The notes under the pieces: model-generated
Told to the model about the DNA's origin: nothing
The model's input: the letters and a program-made list of their open reading frames with translations, nothing else
Databases searched by the model: none
Made by a program: the position numbers and the translations under genes
Part shown: positions 23,242 through 33,700 of the stretch, one piece after another
Position numbering within the stretch: position 1 is the stretch's first letter
Layout of the letters: each line of letters opens with the position of its first letter
Assembly (NCBI GenBank): GCA_947462335.1
Contig: OX381704.1
Span: forward strand, 23,700,442 to 23,764,441
Direction of reading: 5' to 3'
Source of the DNA: Harmothoe impar
Lineage: Eukaryota > Annelida > Polychaeta > Phyllodocida > Polynoidae
Length of the DNA: 64,000 bases

Positions 23242-24707
23242 ATGACTGATTCACAGCAAGAAGTGTTATCTCCTGTCAGTGGAGCATCACATACACTCAA
23301 GTTTTCAGAAGATGAAGTATACATCTCGGTTTGTATTTTTTGCGTTATTACATCCTATGCATCAGCTATATCATATGTTTTGGGAACATTGCTGTCTCTT
23401 TATATTCTACTTGGTCTATCTGTACATTATGATTTATATCTTACTAGCATAGTAAAATGTGATAAGTGTTATCAACATATTTTTCAGTCAATATTTTCTT
23501 TATATGATCTTTGTAGGATGAAGAGCTTAACATGGGCACTGGTGTGGTACCTCACTCCATACACTCTGAAGTCGCACACATCACCCCAGCCTTTCTCCCT
23601 CTGGGAGTTTCACAGGCAGAGATGGCACACGCACCAACAACATTAAATGTTCCAGCGAATGCCCGGTCTCTGTCTCAGAGACGTGGTTTCACGGGCAGAC
23701 ATCTACGTTCACCCTCCCCTTCCTTAAGAGAGGGTGAACTGCCCCCAACCCCCGCTGCTCCTTCCCGACCCAAAAAGCCTTGCTTCTCTAAAGTAGACTA
23801 CTTACCAAAGGACACAGACAGTATTGAACCATATCAGGTAAAGCATAACATACCCAGGGCAAAACCTGTCTCCTGCCGAGGTAGGCTTTATATGAGTACT
23901 GGTCTTTCCTCTACACCTAAACCTCACAGGTTGTTCTATAGTTTAGGCCAAAATTTATATATAGAAAAATGTACACAGGGGAATGATGACAGGGTTTTGA
24001 GAATTAGTTTATGGCATACAAATGCCATAAATAAGCTACAGAGGGCTGCAGCTAGGTACAGCGCACTCCTAGACTTTGATGCGCTATGCCAGATAGAAGG
24101 AGCGAGAGAAGATATCATGAAGGCGTTAAGTCTCATGGATCATGCTAACTTTGTTGGTTATGCTCTCTCTCTTGGATCCATGCTGTTTCTTACTGTTGAA
24201 CCCAACAGGTGTCATGTTAGTCTAAGAAAATGGTACAGACCCGCCCCTACTAAAGAAGACCCGCAGGCAGATCTGAAGCCTTGTCGTGATGGGATCATGC
24301 TAAACTATGATCAGTTCAAGAAGTTTGTAGAATTCATGCAAGACGATCTGTTACAAGAGCTCCCTGATTATGCAATGCATGTTTTTTCATGCGACAGAAC
24401 AGATCATGAAGAGAGTGGCTGTTCAGTATGCAACGTGGAGGGGTTACTCCCTATGCAGAGGACGTATACAAGGCATCTTGATTCTGGTACTTTTTTAATT
24501 CTGTCTTATTTATGCTCTTTTTTCATTTCTTTTCATGTAGTATGGGATTTAAATAGAAAATTTAATATGTATTTTATAAAAAAAGTTTGTCTCAAGCAAT
24601 ATCCATTGTTATTTTTATGTCAAAACCTGACCTTACTTTGTTCTATTTTTACAGAGGCAGAAAGGATGTCTGAGCTATGCGATTCAGATGGGATGGCAAA
24701 GGAGTAG
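23242..24707 (+). CDS. Polinton plus-strand protein, three exons, unrecognised
   Basis: Proposed exons are 23,242-23,316 (donor GAA|GTATAC), 23,517-24,486 (acceptor TTTGTAG, donor CTG|GTACTT) and 24,655-24,707 (acceptor TTTTACAG). All junctions keep one frame and give about 365 residues. The first part is Ser/Pro-rich with basic patches (SQRRGFTGRHLRSPSPS). The second part looks globular, with a helical segment (INKLQRAAARYSALLDF) and a cysteine pair (CSVCNVEG). The second intron is 168 bp and in frame, so an unspliced read-through would insert a hydrophobic segment. A poly(A) signal (AATAAA) is near 24,771. I do not recognise a family. It is the first gene inside the left inverted repeat. 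Confidence 0.65.
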
Positions 24708-24933
24708 AAGTAGCAGATAGAAGATATAAAAAAATGCATGTTATCGATGTGTAATAATTTTATTCATGAATCAATAAATTTGTCTGCATTTGGAACAAAT
24801 GTAAAAGATTAAATATCATCCATGTATCTTGATTTTTCGTCTCGTTGCTTCTCAAAATGGTCCAATCCGTTTATTAAACTCCATCTGGTGATCCGAGTTA
24901 TCCAGGCTGGTTATTTCACCTCAGTCACATCCA

Positions 24934-26432
24934 TCAGGACAGTTCCTGAAATGAAAAAGTGTTTATATAATTTCTATCTCATTTTTAATAAAGTATTGAA
25001 AAAACTTCACTTCAAATATCAATCAAACAATCATTATAAAGATGTTTAACTTATAAAGCCTTGCAACTTATGATGACAATAAAAAAATTTAAACAAAATT
25101 TATTGTTATAAAATGTTTAAACATGTAATAAAATATTAACCTCACGTCATGAACTATATCTTCATCCTCATAATCAGTTTCATCATCATCGTCATCAATG
25201 ATATGAACATCTGGAAACCTCCTTTCTGTACCGTCTTCATCCTGTTTCTCCTCATCACATCGGGTGGTGCTAACATGACCGTGATATCTGTGTGATCTAC
25301 CTAACTCTGACTTATTCAGTGAGTTGGGTTGATACAGTTGGGGACAATAGGGGGTAGAAGGTTGAGCAGTATTGGGAACAGGTACGCTGTCCCTAGCTAT
25401 GTTGCTTGCTGCAGATTGGGGCATGGGCATCATGAAAGTAGGTCCACTCCAATGTTGATAATATGGAGTTGGATCTACACACATTGAATTATGTGTAGCA
25501 CCATTCTGATTTATATCCCCATTTTTTGAATAGGGAACAGGAGGAGGAGGGTAACGGGGGTTTCCCAACCATTGAGAGTGAGGTGTGGGATGGATGTAGT
25601 TTACTGCAGCATGAGGAGAGGCATGAGCATGGGGGAAACTATTGAGAGATGGTATTGGAATACCTCCCGAGGACCCCCCTCGGCTTACATGAGGCTGACT
25701 AGCAACAGCTGATCTATCTTGATGCACCACCGGGGTAGGTAAATGACCACCTGAGGAGCCACGTTGATCATTTTGTCTGGTATATTGCAGAGAAGGTGTT
25801 AACCCCATCTCACTCACTGGTGGAGGGACTTGTCTAAGATTTATTATATGCTGATGGGTATCCTTCACACTACTGATCATTCTATTCCTGTTTCTACTCT
25901 GCCTAATGAACATGGATGCTCCATAGGATCCCAGGGTGCATGGAGTAGAGGACACGGCCATGAATCGTAATGTTCGGTGTGAACTTAATATCAAGTCTTG
26001 AACTCCCAACATTGACTGCCTATATGACCAAGTGGCGTCAAGAATCTTGGTTCTTACGGCATCACTTGGAATCCAATTTCCCGTGATCCCCCCTAGCATG
26101 CTGTTCATGCATGATGATAGTTCGTTGATGCTATGCAATGCATGCCTATAAAAAATGTAAAAAACATATTTCAACAATGGCATATCTTATACAAAATATT
26201 CAGTATCATTTATATTGAATATAGCAATATTAATGTATAACATATCAATACCAAACAAAATATTCAGATTGAATAAAGCAATATCATTATACACCGACTC
26301 AATATCAAATCCTGTCCTATTGATTTTCATCACCAAATTGTATACTCGCCTGACATCAGCTTCTACATCAATCAGCACTTGATCCACACTGTTATTCCAT
26401 ACCCCAGGTGATGTAGAATTATCGGTAGCCAT
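24934..26432 (-). CDS. Polinton minus-strand protein, Pro/Ser/Gly/Asn-rich, unrecognised
   Basis: An N-terminal exon runs from ATG at 26,432 (MATDNSTSPGVWNNSVDQVL) to a possible donor at 26,295 (TCG|GTGTAT). A second block, open from about 26,145 to 25,150, has a helical start (SINELSSCMNSMLGGITGNW), a long Pro/Ser/His-rich middle and an acidic C-terminus (a run of Asp near VHIIDDDDDETDYEDED). A donor after VHD (GAC|GTGAGG) could join a short last exon ending at 24,934. The junction between the first two blocks is not settled: the obvious donor and acceptor differ in phase. An ATG at 26,183 could start the second block separately. No known domain. Confidence 0.45.
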
Positions 26433-26553
26433 GACTTTTATCTTCTGATTTCTAATCGTACGTCGTCTGTCAGTATGGATTGAAACAGTCTACCTGTCAC
26501 AATGATTCTCATATTGCAATCCACACATGCTTATATACCGTTTCTTGCACTAT

Positions 26554-26910
26554 TCATGCATTCATAACTGGGTAGGAGGAAATGTTCAGGAGCATTGTAT
26601 ACTCTGATTTCATGTTCAACATGAGCTTGTACAAGGACATTGTTATAACACTATGCAGACTCTCACCATTGTATTCCTGTATACTACCCATACCTTCTGA
26701 ATAAACCATATGATTCAGCATTTTACTGCTCTTCTTATACACATCCTGATGATCATAAATATGTAACTCACGTTTATACCCCTTCCCAATATCTATATAA
26801 AGTTTTTCGCTGCATCTAATCTTTCCCACTCTTTCTTCCTGTGACTTCCCGTCTGGATAGGTAGGTAGATTTACAGCTTTGCACTTTAGTTTAAACAGTC
26901 TCACATACTC
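26554..26910 (-). CDS. Open coding block without its own ATG, probable 3' exon
   Basis: The minus-strand frame is open for about 116 codons and ends at 26,554. It has a globular-looking composition (KLYIDIGKGYKRELHIYDHQ, HSVITMSLYKLMLNMKSEY). The frame has no ATG upstream before a stop, but an acceptor-like ATATCCAG sits near 26,917. It may be the last exon of a gene whose start is elsewhere. No domain recognised. Confidence 0.35.
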   Translation of the reverse strand, partial: EYVRLFKLKCKAVNLPTYPDGKSQEERVGKIRCSEKLYIDIGKGYKRELHIYDHQDVYKKSSKMLNHMVYSEGMGSIQEYNGESLHSVITMSLYKLMLNMKSEYTMLLNISSYPVMNA

Positions 26911-27330
26911 AAGACATCTGGATATACAAAGTAAGGATTTATGTGTACCCTATCCCTGATACTAATTGATTCCACGTGGTAAAACATTTACAATCATTCA
27001 TCCTATTCTAACCCTGTAAGGCCTACATCTCGTTTTGTATAGAAAAGGGAAAAAGAAATGGAGATGAAAGTTGTCCTCATCTTTTAACATAGTTTTTATT
27101 TTAAAATTACACACATACAAATGCATATATTCCATCTTTATGTCCTTTTCTATTGTGATGTGGGGACTTTCTTAGGAAAATCGAATTCCCCTGAAACGTC
27201 CTATACTATGCCCACTCCCCTCAGTGTTTACAACTATCTGATTAGCAGACACACAAAACACGCCCACATCCACATACTGACATCCACATGCACACACACA
27301 CTAACACAGTCACACAAACACCCCCATGTA

Positions 27331-27332
<2 letters not shown>

Positions 27333-27363
<31 letters not shown>
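27333..27363. repeat. (CA)n microsatellite
   Basis: About 15 CA units, preceded by a CA/CC-rich region from 27,255. The ORFs on both strands across it are artefacts. Confidence 0.95.
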
Positions 27364-27719
27364 CACACTTCGCCGCTGTTAAGAATCTTGACTTGGCCGT
27401 TCCTCGGGCGTTCCTAGGTCCAGAGGGGGATGACACTGCAATTCCGCACTGCGTCTATTGCGTTGTACAATCCAGTGTCATGGGCATAATATGTCACCTA
27501 AAAAATATACTACTTATTGCTCCTATCTCCTTATGATCTCACCAAATCATTCCTGTTGTTATTTTGAACACTCCTCTTTAGTTTTGTATTATGCGTATTT
27601 TTGTCATGTATTTTGACACTAGATGGTGCAGTGGTGTTCTCCCCCTCTGTTCTGACCGGAAGTCACTATGTTTGGGCCGTGTGATTCACACCAAGACGTG
27701 TAAAACTGCAGCTTGCAAC

Positions 27720-30700
27720 ATGTTGGCTTCTTTTCTCTTTAGTATGCTGTTTTTTAGCATAAATGGAGTACCATGCCCTGGACACACTAGGTGCGAGTGT
27801 CTAGGTGGATACATTAGTTGTCGAGGAGTAGTAGCTTTACCGGATGTTTTAGTCAGCAAACTTTACCCACTCAGAGACACCCCGGCTACTTTAGCTGATC
27901 TACGCGGCTCAGCCCTATCAGAAACTGTCATGAGACGGTTTCTTAGAGTTTATTCTTCTCTACAACGCGTAATAATGACAGAACAGTTGGAACTCCCGTG
28001 TCATTACATGGCTAGACTACAATCTGACTTTCCACGAGTTAGTTTTGAAACAGATTGTCAGGTAAGTTAGTTATATCTGGGAGATAAAATGGGTGTAAAC
28101 TGAGTGTAAACATCTGGTATATTGGGGGAGCAGAGGGGTCACCAGAGCGCTTTTGAACCATTTGGAGCTACTATATTCCAGTTAATTTTATGCACTGTCC
28201 ATGGTTCCTACGTGTCATGGAAAGTCATGGAATGTCATGCAATTTGAAAGCTCGCTGGAATGTCATGGAATTTTGTAAAAAAATTGTCATATGTCATGGA
28301 ATGTCATGGGAATTGAAAATAATAGAATTAATATTACAAAATCTCTGAGAATGTACCATATCAGGATTCGACAAATCGCTGTGCCCAATGCCCGTGACAC
28401 AATAACAATTCGCCTGGGCACAGAAATATTTCTCACTTGTGCCCACTGGACACAGCTGGCCACATTTGGTATTTATATCTTGAGCTTACATTTATATTAT
28501 ATGCCTACGTTTTCTCACAGTAACATTATCGGTAATACTTAGTACCACGTAGCTCCACAGCCACCCCCTCTCCCAACTGACAGAGTACATGCAGCCCCTC
28601 CTGGTGTGCAGTGGGTGCAACAGCTCTACAGCCTAGTGTCTCACTTTCCCTGTAGGCGGCTCCACCCCCCAACTGACAGAGTACATGCAGCCCCTCCTGG
28701 TGTGCAGTGGGTGCAACAGCTCCACAGCCTAGTGTCTCACTTTCCCTGTAGGGGGCTCCACCCCCCAACTGACAGAGTACATGCAGCCCCTCCTGGTGTG
28801 CAGTGGGTGCAACAGCTCCTCAGTTTATAGCGCCATAAGCCATACGTATTATGACCACATACTGGCCTGTTATAAAAGTACTTCATGGCGTTTTCTCCTT
28901 CCTTAGGTTGACATTGGAAATATCTACCCTCCTCACACAATGTGAAAAAGAAAACATTGAGTATTCAATTTTGTTATCTTGGACACAAATATTATTTGCC
29001 GGACACAACTTTTTTCACTCTCTGTGCTCAGTGGACACAATCAATTGTCAACCCCTACATATGCTTTCCAGATTTTACACATTTTCTTAGGGGTTAAGCC
29101 TCATGACCCCGCACCATAATTTTATAAATGTCATCGAAATTTGAGATTTTTGTCATGGAATGTCATGGAAATGTCATAGAATTTTGATCTGAATTTTTTT
29201 GTGAGAATCCTGACTGACTGACTGACTGAATGACCCCAAAAAACATGAGAAATAACATGAACTAAATCCCAGGATGAGAATAATGTTTTCACTGACATAT
29301 GATAAAACATAAGATACACACTTTGTGCTATAATATTATATTAGGTCATTCCATATACACACACACACACAAATCATTTTACCTCTCACTACCCCCATGT
29401 GTACGTCTCTTACAATGTTGTATTTTACAATATAAATTCTTTTATTTCTTGTTTTAGATGTACGCAACTCCTTTTTTTAGTATGAATGGCGATGAGATTA
29501 CAGTGGAGGAGACTGTGCCGATTATGGCAGGTGTGACAAATGCTGAGGTCTTTGCTATGTCTACTGACATGAACACTGACATAACTGTGGAAAATAATGT
29601 GACCGCTGACAGCCTATTGTCTATGTCTCAAGCTGGGATGTCAACGCAGCACGATGCAGAGATGATAAAGGAACAAGAAAAAGCTGCCGATCACTCAGTA
29701 TGTCTCATGATAAAAGAGTTGATCTCTTGCATGCATAAGCCTCTCATAATACAGAAAAAAAGAGAACAGTCTACAGTAGCCACTCAAGCAGGATTTTCTT
29801 GCTTTAAATGTGACTTGTCTTTTATCAACAGTCCGGGTCTTTTTAGGCATAACAGGATAAGACATTCATTGTTTCCATTCAGATGCATTCACTGCAGTGT
29901 AGGCTATGCTAGAATAGGTGGCCTGACAAAACATTTGAAACTTGCTCATGGTATTGTTGTAAAAAAAGTAAATTAATTTAATGCTATAATGATGATTTTT
30001 TTTGATTTTTTACTTTCTAGAAAACAACACAAAACATTTCACCATCCGTTGACAATGACAAGACTATAACCACTATGATTGAAAACTTAGTAGAGGTTAT
30101 GTATGTACCGGTAACCTTCGCCTCTCAACCTAAAAGCAGCGATGTAGCCACCCAGGCAGGTTTGACGTGCATGGAGTGTGGATTTCGTTTCTTTTCTAAT
30201 TCATCTTTGCATCGCCATATGAATTACTATCATAGCAGCATGTCATTCAAATGTCAGATTTGCTCGGCATCTTACGACAAGATGGATGCTATGTTACATC
30301 ATATGAAAAAACAGCATGTTGTTCGTACTTTCAACCGAAAAAAATAAAATATCATGTTTTACAATGACATAATGTGTTAACTTAACATTGATATAAGACA
30401 TATTATCTCTTGTTACACTCTTATCTACAGACCGAGTATAGTCGATTCCCTCCCCCAACACCCCCAACTGACAGGACTACATGGTATAGAGATGCTGCTT
30501 CAGTTCTCTCTCCAACTAGCCATCATCCTACAGTGTTTCAAAACGAGTCTATGGTATACCATAACAAGGTGAGGGATAATGTTATAAGATATACTGTAAA
30601 ACCTTAGCTTTTTTTGTGTAATATGCTGCCATCTCACGGTACATGTTGGAAAATATTACTATTCAGAAAGAGACTAAGCATGACCCCTTTTAGTGAGTAA

Positions 30701-33700
30701 TCTGGACTATAGTGGGATGAACAGCAGCATGCTGACACCTCATGATGCATGATGTAAAATACTGCTATTCAGAACGAGACTCAGTTTGATCTGTATGTCT
30801 ATGTCATACGGACCATCCTGACGGTCTATACCGGCTAACTATCTGAGTAATACATCAGCTCAATTATTTTTTTCAGGAGAACCAGATAGACATGAAAGGT
30901 CTCGTGATGCCGCTTGTGAGTGGAATCTCTTCTGTCGTGGTAATCCTGGTGCTGGTTGTAATTGGATGTCATTTTAGGCGGTGGGTGGGTCGTATACCCT
31001 CAGCATGTCGTGAGTAGTTATTTAGCATAGCACATCATCCATTTCATTTCATGTAGAGATTGGCTGATATATATCATCCCTTTTAAAATTTATTCATGCA
31101 GTTATAAACATGTATTTTGCTAAAATATAATGTTGCTCGAGATATTACTACTAACACATGTATAATAAGAATGATGTACAGAAGTAATAGCATGATATAT
31201 TATCCCTGGTACTAAAGAGAATAGCATGGGTATGACATAGTGCATGATTTTTCCATGTAATACAATACGCTATATTCTACTTCACTGTTGCTTATTTAAA
31301 AATTTACATCTGACAATCATTTAAATTTTTTTAATATGTTTTAATTACAGAAGACGACTTGAAGCACGACTCAGGAGACCCCGTGACCCCATCTGGCTCG
31401 GGTCAGGAGAAGACGACTCTTCAGGAGAGTTCAGCCGCGGTGGTCACGTCACCCTCCAGATGGGCCAACTGGAGACGACGAGCTCAAGTCGTGAAGGGGA
31501 GAGTGAAATCTAACGTGAGTTGAATATAATGAAAAAATTGACAAAAAAAAACTAACTTTATTTAGCATATTTTATTGAAACCAAAATACCATGTTCTAAT
31601 ATATATTATTCTACTTCTTTACATTTTGTTTCATATATCATATATGGCTGTATACATCGATACATTGACTTAATATTCTACAGTTACCATGCGCGACTGA
31701 GACACAGAATATAACCCTGGAGTAATCATGTACAGCACTGCTACTACAGATTTTTTTAAATTTGTTTTGAATCTCAGCTCCAGTCTTGTGTTAGCCTTTC
31801 GTATGATTGGAAATACGCCATCTTGTATGTTTAAATGGCTTTGTACATTGAAACAGAAGAGACAATTCCCGTTGACAAAATCTTTTTTGGAGAATGAGCT
31901 ACCCTGCCCTCTAGTAACTGCTAAGAATGCTTCATATTCTTCCGCGAAATTATTGTTAGCAAAATCAGGTTCCATAGGGCGGTCAGGTACGCTATGCGAT
32001 CCTACTTGTAGGGATACATAGTTTAGATCAAAATGTTCAAAATTATATGGGGACTTAGTATAACTCCCTGTGTATGCATCCGAGTCTACTAAGCCGAGCA
32101 CTAGTAAACTTGGGATTCGATCTGCTAGAACTTGTGAAATAGAAAATGAGTTCACAGCTGATGGAATAACATGGTTTCTCATGTAAACCCTGGGATATCC
32201 ATATATCGCGTTCTTGCCTTCAGATAACAGTTCGCTGTGTCGCACTAATACCTCTGGTCTTATCTTAACATAAGTTACAGTGAGGTACATGTTTAATATG
32301 TTTAATTTGTATTTTGTGGCATCAGTACTTGCAATTAATCTAAAAGCATCCATCGCTTGATAAAAGGTTAAATACATGTTGAGTCCGTTTAATAGAAATT
32401 TATTCAGTTTTTCTATATATTCTAATCCTATAGGTCCTTTCACTACTATTGACTTTCCACTGTTCGTCAGAGCATGCCGAGCCATTAATCCTGCATTTGG
32501 TTTCTTTGCATCTGTGGTGGGTAACGCAGTCCCGACCCCTTCTGTGCTATCTTGAAAATATCCACGCTGTTCTCCCAGTGATGTTTTAGCTTCTTTGTCT
32601 ACTGTAAGAATCATTTCTAAATAGTTCTTGAAAGGAAACATAGATCCTACATCAGGATTCACCTCAGTACCTGACATGGTAACTCCAACTTGACTGAATA
32701 TGCTATTCAGAGGGAGGTTAGTCAACGTTACAAGATCGGTGACATCTACGTCTTCATCTGCTCCTTTGGTTATTTTCATCTCTATTGTCATGGATGTCTG
32801 AGAACCGTCTATGTAGCCACTACTGTACGGTTCTATGCGAAATCCTATAGGCGATCCACCGCTAATAGCCGATTTTGGGTAGTATCTCACTCTCTCAGTG
32901 TCTAAAATGGAAGTGTCCATTTTTGGAGGTTCAAATACTGCTAATTTAGAAGAAAATCCCTCTTCACTTTCGCTGAATTTATATTCTTGCATCCTGTTTT
33001 TATTTTTTCTTAGCAGATTTTGAACCAGACTTGTTACTCCTTCCAGCTCTGATATTCGACTGAGTGTTTCGTTTCCTTTGCAGCCTTTTTATTGTAGTCC
33101 CAGGGCTGCGTTTCTTTTTATCACTACGCCTGGGTGATGTGGTGGACTTTTTTTTCGTTTTTTTCCTAACTCCTGTACCACTACTAGTACCATCGGACAT
33201 CTTGAAAGTTATGTTTTCTGTGTCTGGTCCATCTGCACGTTTTTCTTTTTCTTTAGTCTGCTCTAATACTTGCTGTACAGGCGATATCAGTTTAGGATGA
33301 ATTATTTCTTTTTTTGAGTTTTTTTTTGCGTTTCCTCCGCCTATCACTCGATGAAAAGAATGCATCCCAGTTTGATCTGTGAAGTTGTCCGTTGGCACAC
33401 TCCTACTCTTAGACTTTGGATCTATGCTCCTAGACCATGCACCAACACTAATTCCGATTGGAACTAAAACCATGCTGAAAATCTATATGTCGCCTCTTAT
33501 GATGTGAAGTGTACAGTATGACACTGAACCGTCAAGTGACATGGCGCTTCCGCTGCAGTCGTTCAAATACACATGGAGGGTTGTCATCCGTTCTTGGGCT
33601 AACGGCACATACCTCACGTGACTTGGTTCAAAAATATTTTTGTTGCAGTCTTTCAATCGCAACGAAGTCAATAAGTTGACCTGTCTCTCATTGAATGCTG

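Noticed and set aside
27255..27436. His/Thr-rich and Cys/Val-rich ORFs
   Set aside because: Created by the CA microsatellite.
28606..28830. Plus-strand ORF made of 32-residue repeats
   Set aside because: It follows from a 96-bp tandem repeat whose period is a multiple of three. There is no start context or independent evidence of coding.
31728..32021. Plus-strand ORF opposite the major capsid gene
   Set aside because: A shadow frame lacking splice signals. The membrane-protein exon chain skips this region as an intron.
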